NCBI RefSeq assembly: GCF_002999335.1
Contig: NW_020312048.1
Location: forward strand, 310,001 to 374,000
DNA from: Cyclospora cayetanensis
Lineage: Eukaryota; Apicomplexa; Conoidasida; Eucoccidiorida; Eimeriidae
Reading direction: 5' to 3'
DNA: 64,000 nt
The notes under the pieces are model-generated. The model ran no database searches. It worked only from the letters and a program-made list of their open reading frames with translations, and had not been told where the DNA came from. The position numbers were made by a program, and so were the translations under genes. Positions 12,680-26,032 of the stretch are shown in pieces; position 1 is the first letter of the stretch; each line of letters starts with the position of its first letter.

Positions 12680-15600
12680 TTTTAGAACTGCACCCTCATG
12701 TAAGATGAATTATAGGGTTCCCCGATGACGCTATAAGTCCTAGCGCGGTCATAAGAGCGACAAAACGAATAAAGAAATGCAAAATACTTCTTTCTTGGAC
12801 CTAGATGAAGCTTTTGCAGCAGAAATGGAACCGAGACTCCCAGATTTCCCCGTAACGCCACTGTGGCAATGTGCAGAGAGGGCCCTTCGGGCCTGTGGGG
12901 ACGAATCAGGCAAATCCAATCCTCTTGATATGTTACAGCCTCTTAGGAACTAAAATCACGCCGCTGGATATACTCGGTGCATCCGCGCCCCCCCCTCAAG
13001 CCGGATGATTACGCAGACTCGCCAGTAAGCATCGACGTCTGTTGCGAGGCAGGCGCGCATCTGCTGGGCAGAAAAAACACGAACCGTACCATGCATCAAG
13101 ACGGGTGAGAAAGGTCATATCTATATTTAATGGTAGGGCAATATTTGCACGGAACAGAGGGTTCATGCGGACTCAGTAAAACCGCTCAGAGACCAGGTCG
13201 TGGGAGAGCCCGCCACAGCCTTCGCTGCCTCTCCAGCCCTGGTTCTTCCTAGCGTTTCAAGCAAAGACCAGTAATATGTAAAAGTAAAAATGAGTCAGGT
13301 TTGCCTCAATGGAGCAATTGTGGCATGCTGAAACCCTCTGTGCTACTGGCCGGCGCTGCGTCGCCACTGTTCGGCTATGGGGCCCACGACCGGGCAAAAA
13401 GAGGGCCCAATAAATTAGATCTTCTACCCGTTCTGAGTGAATTTATTTTGCAATGACGGTCTCATGATGAAAATGAAAGCTTATGGGCTGTTGTATAGCT
13501 CCTGCCCGCAGTTCAACAAGCGATCGTCGCGGTGCAGCGAACTCCATCAAGCCTTCCGGCCCTCACAGAGTGCCCATTGCCATTCTAAGACTTTTAACGC
13601 ATCCAACATGCATATTCTAAAGATATCATAATTGTAAAGATGGTTCGCGTCACCTGCGACCGTACAGTGGAACTAGAGTCGGTGAGGGCACACTCCACAC
13701 CCGTCAACCAACCCTAAAATCAAGGACACAAATTCATTGTAAAATTCGTCACTCTCACGCACCTGGGCTTCTGTGAACATTATTTCTGTTGGGATTCGTG
13801 AGATTATGGCCTACAAAACCTCATTGGTGCCACCTTATAAGTCCCACAAGGGCGAACGGTCTGGTTGCGTGTACGACGTGCACTACTGGCTTCTCCATTG
13901 GAAGGTTTTGATAATAAAGATAGATATTGTAGTGCATCTCTTCCCCAATCAAATTAAAATGGAAGTAGCGCATAGCGTGCAGGGGTTCTATGCGAAGAAG
14001 GCAACACCAATTAGGTTGCAAACCGTCAAGCTAAACTTTGGTATTGTGGAAAATCACAAGATTAGTAGGGAAAGGCGCTAGATATTCATCGGGAGGTTGC
14101 CCTTACCGGATTCGTGGTATTATGGGTCATTTCTGCATATATAGCATATACTGTGAGAACATTTCACTAGGCTCTGTCGCGTGGCAAAGACACTAGTACA
14201 AAAGGCGACTATTTGCGCGGCTGAAAGATCTAAACATTACTTCTGGCAAGTAAACACCATTGCCTCTCGGTAATAGTTTGTAATATGCTGGCATAAGCAC
14301 ATATCTTTTCAGCGAACTAGTTAACGCATGGCTCAGCATGCCTTGTCCCGCGTTGCGTCTTGAAACCTGATTGAAACATGACACTTTTGCAGCCCCTGCA
14401 CTTGCTATTAAGCAGAATAAGAATGAGACCCAGCGCTTGGATTATTAGTTGGACACATAGCTAAAGCTATAACACTTACAGACTTTACGATTTCAAGGCG
14501 GCTGTGCGAACGTATTTTGACTGTTTGTAAGTAGGCTGAACACCGTGCATGTTTGTCCCCCCTAAAGTATGAATGCATCGTCAAGCCCACCTCGCTAGCG
14601 ATTCGGCGCACGTATGATGTATATCTAAGCTCACAGCATATTGAAAACTGGCTCTTTCCCTCCACGTTGCCAAAGAAGTTTGGGCGGTGGCTTTAGAACT
14701 AGATCACTGGAAAACAAGACGGAGCACCAGCAGACTCACAAAGCCACAGAATGGAATATGGGTGCCTGAGCTAAAAATTGAAGCTGTATAGCCACCTGAA
14801 AATCGACAATATGCTGATTTGCTTAGGTCTAGAGATACTTGCTACACGACTGCGCTTACTAGAGTGGCCACCAGGTCCGTGACACCAAAATTCCTTCAAA
14901 ACTCTTGAAATAAGATCTATTCCTTTCAAAGAGCTTTCCCTAAATATTTTTTTCCAATAGACGTAAGTCTGACCCAGGAAAAGTGGATGATAGGGATTTC
15001 ACATAAGTGCCCTCTCCGACACGCCCGCAATCACAGGCATTCGTATACAGTAATTTGGAGAACAAGAGCACAGCGTACGCTCTGATATAATGGGGCTTCC
15101 CTTAAGACGCAACAAATATCGAGAACAGATTCATATAGGGTGATACGAACATAGGAAATTAAATTTAAGCGTAACTTAACTGTCGCTGCAACTGATGAAA
15201 TGAATTTTGGCCACAATAGCTACTCTTGTGCAAATGTCAGTGAAGAAAGCTAGCATCAACTTGAATTTATGACAATTTCGGAAGGGCACGCAATATTCGA
15301 GCTAGAACACGCTTTTCCGCATGGCATTTCTCCATCAAGTCCTCCATGTGAAGGCTGGAAGCCCCGACACCCCATGAGTAATTCAAAGTGTTTCAGTTCC
15401 TGTTCTTTAGGTCTTCCCCGTCTACCTGTCCTTACTCAGCAGGGATCCAGTGTAAAGGCAGCTGAAGGATTGGGGTGCACTATCTTGCTTTTTCTGATCA
15501 GTCCAAGTTTCTGCATGAAATTGTACACTGGTCTTAGTGCACACCCTCACGGCAATTATACTTCAAGTGCGGAATTCTGCCTACTATGTAGAACATTAAT

Positions 15601-15730
15601 TTTACGCAGAGGCTACTAAAACACAGTCGATGCGCAATAAAATCTTACTCGACATTACTGCTACACTGGAAATGACAGTAGCTTCGCTCACAAAACATTG
15701 ACGGCAAGTTAGTGAGGGTCATTACTACAA
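12680..15730. other. Gene-poor intergenic region
   Basis: Divergent 5' side of the kinesin. Only short, non-conserved open frames are present, the longest about 100 codons (near 13773-14081), without recognisable motifs. The kinesin promoter must lie near 12700. Confidence 0.5.
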
Positions 15731-16150
15731 GTGTAGCGGGCTCAGCTACACTTATGAAATTCCTAGTGCACTGATCACACTTGACTGAGAATTGGTACTA
15801 AGAATTAGTTTGGAGTTGACTTATTTGTTCGTCTGATCATATATCTTATTTATTGCAGTGTACTCTTGAATCAATTGACGAAGACGTGGTGTTGTGGCCG
15901 TACGGGGTAGGTGCCACGTGCAACCAGCTGTGAATGCTAGGAGTACTTTGAGGGCGCAATAACGAACGCCCTAGCTGCCCCCTGACGTCGGGAGCTCTGA
16001 ATGGCGCGTGCAGGGAGAGGCTAAAGTTTTATTGAGTAACAGTCAATAACTTCCAATCAAGCATTTTGCTGAGTGCGGACTTTAGTGCTTCCGTACGGGG
16101 ACCTTGGATTGGGCGTTTCCTCAAGCGCTCATATGCTAGGACAGCATATT
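15731..16150 (+). repeat. LTR-like repeat, copy 1 (apparently solo)
   Basis: Starts with the inverted-repeat word GTGTAGCGGGCTCAGCTACAC, shared in diverged form with the copy at 37738. Further shared blocks are a TATATCTTATTTATTGCAGTGT-like run near 15840-15862, a GCTCTGAATGGCGCGTGCAGG block near 15990, and a CAAGCATTTTGCTGAGTGCGGA block near 16058 that matches the copies at 46 and 60 kb. No coding remnants are seen downstream. Confidence 0.55.
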
Positions 16151-16995
16151 GGTTGAACGTTAGAAAACATATGCTGTTTATGAGGAAACTGAGTCACAGC
16201 GTATATGCTGATGTGTGCATTGACAGGGTGACCAAAACAAAAAAAGCAGCCGTAAAGTCCGGTGGTGGGTCAGGTTGCCTTGTGCCAGTTGTCCAATGTG
16301 GCACCTTGGAATATGCTTAACACATTGATTGAGACAAAAATTGGGGATACTAGCTGGCCGCTCATAGTCGCGTGTGAGCAATGTGACACTAGTTGAGCGG
16401 TTACATGTATATTTCTTTGAACACTGGCAATTTTTGGAATGTGGTCTACAATTCATTGTAAATGAGCGTGCTCATCTCTCGTGGTGGGTACCTAGTACGA
16501 GCACTCATAGCATGTCTTGTAGTTGAGCTTCCATCTGCCCTCCTCAGGAAAAGTGGAAACAAATTAAGCTTACTTTTTTCTGGAATATCTTGCGCCAGAA
16601 GAGAACACCGGTTGTACTAGTCGTCGAAGTCATTCGAACTCGGGAGGTGGTGCAGAGGCAGCGATGTCCACTTCCGTGCATGTTTTGCTAACAAGCTTAA
16701 CCACACACTTCCTAATCGATCTCCAATTCAATTCACCATAATTTGTTCTTTGTAAGACGTTTAAATCGAGGCGTCAGTGAAGTAACCCGTAAATGCACCG
16801 GCAAGCGCGCAAGCTCTTGCATATTGAGAGACAGTCCCAAGCGTCCCTCTAGATTTGGGAACCATTTTGCATCGGAAGCATTATACAATCATCCTTGGAC
16901 ACGTTAGCTTTCTGTGCGAAGGTCTACTTCGGCGAAGTATTCCGGTTACCCCTACAGGCATAGGACACCACAGGCACCACTGTAGGGTCGTCAAA
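16151..16995. other. Intergenic region 5' of P5CR
   Basis: No supported gene. It should contain the P5CR promoter and 5' UTR. Several short open frames show no family motif. Confidence 0.4.
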
Positions 16996-18541
16996 ATGTC
17001 TCATGGATCATCGAGTGAGCAATCTATGTAATCGTTGCCATGAAGTAGGTTAGAGTCCTTGAAAGTCGTTTGGTACATGGCGTGTGGCACACTGCTGTGC
17101 ATGACTGCTGCTAGAAAACAGCTACCATAAGGATGTGCTGCTATTGGTGCTTGAACCTGCAGCGATAAAGGTTGGATTCTTGGGAGGGGGAAAGATGGCG
17201 AAGGCTATTGCAGCGGCGATTGTCCGTGCTGGTATGTGCTCTGCTTCGGATATCAACATGAGCTCGCGGACCGAAGATTCTATGAAGGCAATAGCCGCTC
17301 TTGGATACAAGGCGGGGACAAATACGGAGGCAAGACTCTGTTCATTGATTCAGTTAATTCGACTTATTGGCACTGTACTGACTTTTCTGCGCTTCACTCT
17401 GTCACCTACATCTTAAATTTTTTGGACCTATTTATTCGTGTTCACTTGTGCATTTTCCTCGCCATAAACCAATATAATGCCTAGCACTTGGGTGTCTGTG
17501 GCTATCAGGTGACGGAAAGGACACATGGTGGCATCTTATTTGTCACAGTAAAACCTGCAGGTGCTCTCGCCGTCCTGGAGGAGGTTCGCAATTCTCTGAG
17601 TTGCGTCGCAGTGCTCGTGTCCGCCTGTGTTGGCGTGCCGCTTGCAGAACTTTGCAATGCGGCACCTGGCATTCCGGTTGCTCGAATTATGCCGAATGTT
17701 CTATGCGCCGTCGGAGAGGGAGCCACGGGATTCTGCATGAACTCCTGCAACGAAGACGCAAAAGCGCTGTTACTCCGAGTCCTGAAGGCATTTGGTCCCG
17801 TCCATGCTATCTCAGAGGACCTCTTCGACGCCTATAGCGCAATTAGTGGATCAAGTACTTGTCAGCCCCTAAATTTCCCGAGCACCCTGAAGCGCCTTGT
17901 TGAATGTGGTTTCAATATCTTACCACTTTCTTGCGAAAAGATACTGGAAGACCTTGTTGAGCGCTTCAGGCCCTGCGTTCGTCTGCACATTCATTGAGGC
18001 GATGATTGATGGTGGAGTTAAGTGGTGAGCGTCCAGCTTGTAGTTAGTCGCGCTTGAGTCTGATAAGCAATCTTTCACATCTACATTCAGCAGCTATGTT
18101 AAGGCTGACAACTTTGTTGCTACTTTGCGTTCTTGTGATGCAACAGTGGCCTGCCCCGGCAGTTGGCTACAGAAGCTGCCCTGCAATCCGTTAGAGGCAC
18201 AGCGATTTTAGCACAGACCAGCGGGGTTCATCCAGCGCTCATTCGCGATGATATTACCTCACCTGGTGGCACTACGATTGCGGGGGTATTGGCGATGGAA
18301 CGGAGGGCTCTTAGGGCAGCTGGTACGTTGTACGCCCTTCAATCAGGTAATAGGTCCCCAATATATTTAAGCCATGACATATGCGTTTATGCCATTCTTG
18401 CCCTGTGGGCGTGCGGTAGCCAGAATACTGTGCTTTCGTGTGTTGTGGCGGGACATGCATTCAGTTGCTGAAGGAGTGGAGGCTGCTTGTGATCGTTCGA
18501 AGGAGATACGCTCCTTACTTGAGGCGCGCTTAAACAAGTAG
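16996..18541 (+). CDS. Pyrroline-5-carboxylate reductase
   Basis: Reduces 1-pyrroline-5-carboxylate to proline with NAD(P)H, the last step of proline synthesis. Six exons join in phase: 16996-17014, 17163-17329, 17509-17854, 17970-18024, 18147-18322 and 18465-18541, giving 279 residues, the usual family length. Seen: Rossmann motif VGFLGGGKMAKAI (about residues 9-21), LFVTVKP, RIMPN, a VGEGATGF block, SGSSPAF (the family has SGSGPAY), EAMIDGGVK, and the signature DDITSPGGTTIAG near residue 230. The first coding exon is only 19 nt; it was chosen because no in-frame ATG precedes the Rossmann motif in exon 2 and ATG...A|GTGAGC matches its phase. Intron 2 needs a GC donor (GAG|GCAAGA). Confidence 0.92.
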
Positions 18542-20263
18542 CGATGGCTTTGAAACCGGGTACAGGAGCTCCACCGCTACTTGCAGCTTCATCCAATCTT
18601 TAAAATGTCCTGCTGCCTAAAAAGTTTTGAATTTAGTTTGGACGAGAGGCGAGTTCCTCGAGGAGCGTTAATCCCGTCCGTGTTTTTGAAGTTGGAACAG
18701 TGCAGTAGATATTCTAAACCAATCCCGTGTTCCGCTTTATGTGTCTCATCGTAGGGAGACACCCGTTTCAGACTGCGCGTGCCTTCTACCCGCCTTACTC
18801 GGAGATCCCGACATTATGGGACTGAAATAGGTAAGGTGCGGGGAGCTGCACTACCTAAGCACTTCGTACTTTCACCGATAGTGCATGCAGCATCTAGAGC
18901 ACCCGCACACAGCGATGCGTCTTTTGAGATCTAGCTAGCAGTACTCTGCATCAATTGAGATGTACGAGCAATCGAATTAATTAGTAGTTCTTTACCAATT
19001 CGCTGTATAACTAATGTGGTGGAAAGTGTCTGAGTACAGCGAATCCACTGCAACTCTGCTCTTCTTTCACCTGATTTGAATGGGTGATATGCTAATACTG
19101 AACCAAGAGCAAGCTCGGAGGAATGCTGGTCAATGCGCCTGACGATTGTATTCGTACGAATAAAGCAATTTCTAAAGTACCACTAGGGATGAGGCCGTCT
19201 GGTGTTACATAGTGTAGACTTTGGCGGTGTGCTTACTGATCGGTGAAAGCTGCAGGGTGTTAGCAAGAAAGCGATCAGCCAACCTTCAGTTGTGCAGAGC
19301 AATGAAGGGGTGCAGTCGAAGAAACCTGGATCTGCGTCACACAATAGATCAGTTATAATCGGCTAGAGTATATCGCTATCCCGTCTCTCCCAATAGAAAA
19401 TCCCAAGTCAAGCCTTAGCATCTAAGCAGATCTACGCGGGAGCCGAAAAGGAACACCATTGAATGCGTTGGAAATGGAGAAAAGACTAATGGCATCGCTA
19501 GAGGGGGCTAGGCAACTCCACTCACGTGGACCCTAAGCATGAGTGTTCACAGCGAACATGTAAGCATACCGGTGTTCATATCCCTCTATCATGATTTTAG
19601 CAAAAGCAGGTTGTGCTTTCGAGCTATTACTAGGCATTTAGCTTCCATCTGAACTGCCGTTTTGGCAGCGCTTTGGTAGTTGGGAAACTTCCACAGGACC
19701 CCGGAACAATGAAGGCTATTTAGAAAGCAACAATATTTACATACCAATGCAATTGTGTTCCATTGATACTTTGCCACCTAACCGCTTCGCAGTATCTCGG
19801 ACATGCAGACAAACACCGAGTGTGGGACCGGGCCCCCCTTAAGGGTTGAGAAGCAAGGATGATTGCCCTAGCATTGTTTTTGTGTATCATTTTGCCTTAT
19901 TGTGTGTCCTTGAATTTAGTCGAATACGGAAAACGATTTTTTACGCTGAATTCTTGGCTACAGAAGTGATGGTTCTCCGCTCTGCTCACAGACGGCGCCC
20001 CATTTATTGTGTACCTCCAGGATGAAGTCGCATATATGATCTCACCAGCAGCAATTTACTGACCAAAGCATGCACGTGTACCCCGGGGTGAGCTTCCAGC
20101 CTCCGGCCTAGAGCCTGTTCGGAGGCATACCGTGCTTGATCATTACTGGAAGCCCTCGCACTAAGAGTAACTTGCAGGCAACACCAGAAATCACATAATG
20201 GGCTTATGCTCGTAGGTCCTGTTTCAAGTGGTTGGGGGCTCTCCTACGTGCAACACTCCCCTC
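18542..20263. other. Intergenic region between P5CR and PMS
   Basis: No supported gene. Only short open frames, and no clear repeat seen by eye. It should carry the P5CR 3' end and the PMS promoter. Confidence 0.4.
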
Positions 20264-23200
20264 ATGAATCAATCCTCTCCTGCTAAGGCTGCGAGCCCTG
20301 CCTTGCCTGGATGCCTCGAAGCGATAACTCCTGTGGAGGAGCACAGCTTCCTTCGGTGCCAGCTGAATGATGGATCCAAGGAGACACCATGTAGAGGGCC
20401 TCCGGTGGGTGCTGACGTCTGCGCGGACGCTGCACCTGGCAGCAGCAGCAGTTGCCCCGTCGTGGGTGGTGCCTCCACTTTCGAGACCAGCAGCAGTTTA
20501 GACTTTGAGGATCTTTCTTGCTTTTCTGCTCCTACATCAGCCTTGCCAGAGGCCCCTGCGACCCTTCGGACTCTCCCTGGTGGACGACGCATCGCGCGAA
20601 TTTCCGACGAAACGGCGGCTGCGCTAAGCAGCCAGCAAGTTGTTATCGATCTTAGGAGCATTTGCAAGGAGCTCGTGGAAAATGCTCTGGATGCCGGTTC
20701 GACTTCCATTGGTGGGTCTGCTCTCTGTGTGGACAATCTCGAGGTCATATTTGGGGCATAAACACGGAGTGCACGAGGCAGAGATCCTGTTAGGGGTTTG
20801 GGTGTTGATGAAATGAAGATGAGCTTTCCCTTTCGCACCATGCTCCAACGCGCACTACATCGAGAATACAGAAATAGCCTTTCTGAGGGTTGGAAACCAG
20901 AGACAAATGCAGGCCTGCCAGATCTAATGTAGAGCGAATGTAGTTGCTGCTGCTCTCAGCTGAATGGTGTTGTCAGGAGGCTGCTTCCTGCCGCGTCTTG
21001 TGCTGTTCGCGTATTTGTATCGCAGAAGTGCGGCTGATGGACTGTGGATTGGGAGGAGTGGAGGTGCGTGACAACGGCAGTGGCATTTCCCCCGAAGACC
21101 TGGAACTCATTGGTACGTTGCGCATGTGCTATCGTCGGAGGTGGGAAGTCGTTCTTATCTCGTCACACAATATGCCAGGAAACGTACCCGGGAGTCTTTA
21201 CCTTGCGCAGCCAATGGGCTACGGGGCAGTGAACCAAGTGTTCTAGGATATCTGTTGGAACTGCTGTCTTTTGAACTCGGAGCGCACACCGCTGCTTTGG
21301 CCGCTCATTCTGCAAGGCCCTCGCACTCTTGCGTATTACCCCACTGAGACATGGGAAACAGCCCATTACTGCGCCGCATGTTCTGCAGGGTGCCGCCACG
21401 CGACTTCGAAGATAAGTAGCTTTGATGATGTCTACAGCAAGTTGGATTCGCTCGGTTTTAGGGTATGTGGAACCCGTAAATGTGACAGTTTGCTTCATGC
21501 TTTTGCAGTGCGTATTTTATCGAAACAACTGGACGAAGCACATTCAGCCAAAGGGCCAAAAAGGACGGACTGACGTGTTCCTACTCAGGCTTGGTGTGTT
21601 GTCGCCCTTCAGTGTGCCTCCCCTGCCAGCCGCTTGCGTGTTCTGCTACGCAGGGCGAGGCGCTGTCCTCCCTCTGCTTCGTCGCCCGTGTGTCAATTGT
21701 GACGCGATGCCGTTCAGCCGATTTCGGGACGCGTGTGTTCTTTGACGCCAAGGGCAAACAAGTGGCTCGGGAAGCCGCAGCGCGAGAGGTAGGGGTTCCT
21801 TTTTTCTTTAACAGTCGGGGGGAAGCTTTGAGCGGGAGGGAGGACAGATTGAGCTATGGATTTTACGAATAGACCCATAGCAGCTGTACAGGCTGAACAG
21901 CCCATTTCGTGCTCCTCTACGCGGCTCTGATATGAGCACGACACGTTGTATTGCCTAGTTTCCCTCATCTGGCTTGCGCGTCTTGGTGCACTCGCTAAGG
22001 ACCCCACTTCTAATAACATTTCCCTGCCCTTACCGCTAATGCCACGTGTGTGTGTGTGTGTGTGCTGACCGCCATGCAGGTGGGCACTACCGTGAGCGTG
22101 GAAGATATCTTTGGACGTATGCCTCTGAGACGGCGGACGATGGAGCAGACAAAGCAGCGCCAGCTCCAAGATGCCCTCGCGCTGCTACAGAGGATTGCTC
22201 TGTTGCATGCCACTTCGTGCAGAATCGTTTTCTCGAATTTCGACCCCAGGACGTACGCACTGGGTATTGGGGCTCTTTGTTTCTCCTGCGAGTACCTGTC
22301 AGCAGATGTGTGCCGTTCCGCAAGCAGTTACTCCCAAGCTTGTATGCAGACTGTGATCTGCTGTGTTTCCACGCTTACGCAAACCATAGGCCAAGCTCTT
22401 GCGTCTGTGGGCTGCGCTTCCAGAGGGGGCCGTAGCACCTTCTTGGCGACGAAAGGAACGAGTTCTGGCTTGCTGGAAGCGGCCCTAAGTGTTTACGGTG
22501 CGAAGCAGCTGGCGGCTTGCAGTGAATTGATGCTTTCAGGGACCGAGCCGGGGCGGGAATGGAGGTGCGTTTGGCTTTTTTCCCTGTCTTTCGGAATCAC
22601 GAACACGCATGCATCAAGGAAGTAAGCATGGTGGGTGCGTCTCGCAGACTCGCTGTCGTTATATCGCGGCCCCCACATGGCATTCGCTCGACTGCCTTGC
22701 AACACTTTTATGTAAGGCGAAGACCCGTCGAATTCCCACCGTTGCTGCAAAAACTGCTCAACAAGTAAGCGCTATATTCCTGCGCCAAGCGCTTACAGAG
22801 TTCAATAGCTAGCTTACCTCCTGAAGGCAAAGGCGAGCAAACTTTTTTGGCATCTAACGCTTAGTCCGGTGATAGGCTTTGCAGCAAAGAGTTTAGTGGC
22901 AGAATTCGATGACGAGAGCTTACGGCGTGCCCGTGTTCGTAGGAAATGGAAGGAAGTCAGTAGCCGCGGCCTGTTCCCAGTTTGCCTCGGCTTCTTGGAG
23001 CTTGATGCTTCACTCCTTGACATTAATGTCAGGTAGGGCTCCGCCCTTTCCTAGCCTGTTCGCCTGCATTCTGGAAATTTGTGGCCTCTTACATTGGCTT
23101 TAACATCTGATGAGCGCGACAGGCACTGCATCTAAACCTGCAGCAGGGCACTGTAGCCTGCGTTGTGTTAGTGTTTGTTTCTGGGCATAGGAAGGATAAA

Positions 23201-26032
23201 CAGCAAGTCCTTCTTGCGGTGGAAAAAGACATTGCGCATGCGCTACTGGTGAGTAGAAGGTAGTTCTCAACACAGAAGTGAACTAATTGGCCGCTAGCAG
23301 TAAAGAACATGAACGGTTATCTTGACTTTTATGATATGCAGGAAGCTGTTAGCAAAGTTCTCGCGCCCTCGGTGGCATCCTTCAAGCCGGACGGCCCAAA
23401 GAAACAGTGTCAGCTCGAAATTCAGTGTAGCAGCACGCCCGCGCAGCTGCCTGAAAGCCTGCATCCGCACCGTGAAGCACAGCCTGTGCTTATGATAGAG
23501 CAGCAACAACAGCAAGACTTGCAGAAGCCAGTTAACCACCAACAGCAGCCAGCGAACCCCCAGCCGCACGAGGGCGACCATGCTAAAGATGGACTGCAAG
23601 CACAGGAAGAAAGACACCAGGAACGGCAGAAGCAGCAGACTTGCGAACAGGAACAGAGTGAAGGCCCTCCTGCCATCACATGTTCGGATAAGGGTGCTCC
23701 CACGAGTGTTAGTGAGGGGCCTGGAGGTGAAAAAAACGCCTACTCAGCTTCCTCCTTACTTTCCAACGGTGCGCGATTCCCCGAAGTGAGCCTCGAGGAA
23801 GGACGAGAAACACTGACGCGCCAAGAAATTCCAGCTCAGCGGAATCAAAGGCTCAATGCAGCACATCTTCACAGTGCCCTACCTCTCCACGACGCCACGC
23901 AGATTAGAAGGCCTCTTCTCACAAAACGCCAGCGCGTCACGGTTCACCTTCCGGGAGAAGACTTGCAAGCGTCGGAGCCGCCTCAAAAGAAGTTTGGCCA
24001 GCCTCCCGAGGGGCACCAAAGACATTCAGCTCCCAGCAGTAAAATCACTGATTCCGCACAGGAGGACGAAAGAGCTGCAGGTGTATGTGCCGTGCATTCA
24101 ACTGCTTCTGATTCTTCCGCAGCCTTCGCATCGCTCCAGGAAGCTTCGGCCGGACCCCACAATCTAGCAGTGTCCTCCCGTGCAGCAAGTGACGAGGCTG
24201 ATTTGGTGTGTGATGAAATTCTTGCTGCCGCTGTAGGGGAGCTTTGTATAGATCTCGATGAAATGTTCGACGTGAGGAGACCTACAACGTATCCTGCAAC
24301 TGTAGGCGAAGAGGACGTGGCTGCCGCTCAAAATGCCGGGCAGTCTTCCGTCGGCCCCGCATTGCCGTGGCTCGATACTCCTGAAGACTTTTCTCTCTGT
24401 GCGGAGGATTTCTCGGCTAGAGGCATGAGTAAGGCCTCCCAATTCTTTTTATTCAAGAAAGACTTTTTTACTGACTTGGCGCTCGTCGGGCAGTTCAACG
24501 AAGGCTTTATAATTGCTGCGCTCCGCGGTAAAAGACCCTCTTGCAGCGTTTCCGGACAGCAAAACGCAGCTGCATTGGAGGAGGCAGATGCGCGCCGGAT
24601 CGCCAACAACAGCGTCGGCTGTAGCAAGCGGAATGGCCCCAACGGCGACACAGTGACGAGTCTGTTTATCATCGATCAGCACGCGAGCGACGAGAAAAGA
24701 ATCTTCGAAGCCCTAAACGCGGAGTTCCACCCGCGCATGCAGCCACTGATTGCCCCGCTAAAGTTGTCTCTGCCGGCCGACCTCTTGGCTGCTGTGGAGG
24801 CGTTTGCCCCCCATCTTTCGAGCAACGGATTTGCTTGCGTTGTGTGTGGCGCATGCGGGCCAGAACGCCCTCTTCAAGCCAATCGGCCTATCATCACGCC
24901 TGCTGTGTCGCAGCGCCCTTGCGTAGCGGCTTCCGTCGCTGCTCAAAGGGGATGGGCCGGAGTGAACTCTGCGGGAGTTCGGAAGGCACAACAGCCGAAG
25001 CAGCTCATGGACGCCAGTGGAACCGACTCGGTGCCGAAAGCAAAAGAGGACGAGACACACTGGGATCCTTTGCACGAAGAGGGCGATGGCGATGGCGATG
25101 GGGAGGGGCAGAGGCATTGCTACCTGACGGGCTTGCCAGTAATTGAGGGGCGCCAGTTGAGTGCTTCGGATTTCATCGAGTTCCTTGGTGCGCTGGCTAG
25201 CGAGGATCAAGGAAAGGCCATTTGGAAGGGCACGATGCCTCAGCCCCCCGTGCCTCCCAACGCAGCAGACCAGGAAGGAGCAGGAAGTGCCGCCGGTGCT
25301 TCCCCACACCATCGCGTTTTGCAGTATCGGCCATCGCGAGTGTGGGAAATCCTTGCGAGCAAGGCCTGCCGCAGCGCTATAATGATTGGCGATCCGCTGG
25401 CACCCCACAAACAAGTCACTATTCTAAGGCGAATGGCAGGCCTGCAGTTGCCCTTCAACTGCCCGCATGGGAGGCCAACAATGCGCCACCTCATTGATCT
25501 GTGTGTTGCCGACCGGCAACCAGATAAGCACGTCAGTCAGCAGTCCTCAGAGAAAGACAGACGTCCATTGCGCTCAGGCGAACTGCAGTCTCACCCCGCA
25601 AGCATTGCTGAGGTCGACATACACGAAGGTGTGGCTGCAGCTGCTGCTGCTGCACGTGCAAGTGCCGTACGAGAAGACGTGGTGAGTGCCACCCGACGAC
25701 AGAGTTCTCCTCCAGACACGCTAGAAGGTGGAACGCAAGACCAAATGCCTCTTTCACGGGGAGACAGCCCCAGCAGCAAGCGCGCTCTGCATGCTCAGAG
25801 AAGCTACGGGAACCCCACTGCCGGCAGCGCCAGCGTAGACATGGCGACTTCTCCTCCTGAAGACATGCCGCCACTGTTCTCCGAAGACGAAAGCCAAGAG
25901 GACAGCGTGACGACAAGGTCGTGGGCTGATGACACACTGCGCGGAGAGCTAGGGAGAGTAGCGACAACGGAAGAGGTATTGGATGACTCGGGCAGCGGAG
26001 TGCCAGGCTTGCGGCTAACTATTATTGGGTAG
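20264..26032 (+). CDS. PMS-type MutL mismatch-repair endonuclease
   Basis: MutL-alpha endonuclease subunit that nicks the discontinuous strand after mismatch recognition. Ten phase-consistent exons: 20264-20711, 21026-21112, 21389-21462, 21654-21788, 22080-22252, 22424-22564, 22648-22764, 22892-23032, 23191-23248 and 23342-26032, giving about 1,354 residues. The GHKL ATPase domain has SICKELVENALDAGS, EVRDNGSGIS, a SKI block, GFRGEALSSL and GTTVSVEDIF. The transducer domain has FYVRRRPVEFP and DINVRKDKQQV, where the family has D-(V/I)-N-V-T-P-x-K. About 420 low-complexity residues (Gln-rich at first) follow. The C-terminal domain has QFNEGF, the metal-binding DQHASDEKRIFE (DQHA-x2-E-x4-E, near residue 903), ACRSAIMIGD and CPHGRPTMRHL. 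A disordered tail of about 180 residues ends it. Start: first in-frame ATG. Exon 8's acceptor is the weakest junction. The intact endonuclease motif and CPHGRP make PMS2-like more likely than MLH1. Confidence 0.93.
22046..22064. repeat. (GT)n microsatellite in a PMS intron
   Basis: About nine and a half GT dinucleotides lie 15 nt before the acceptor of PMS exon 5, where a pyrimidine tract would normally sit. Confidence 0.9.

Noticed and set aside
13437..14081. Two plus-strand open frames of 64 and 102 codons
   Set aside because: No motif, no splice context and base composition like the surrounding noncoding DNA.
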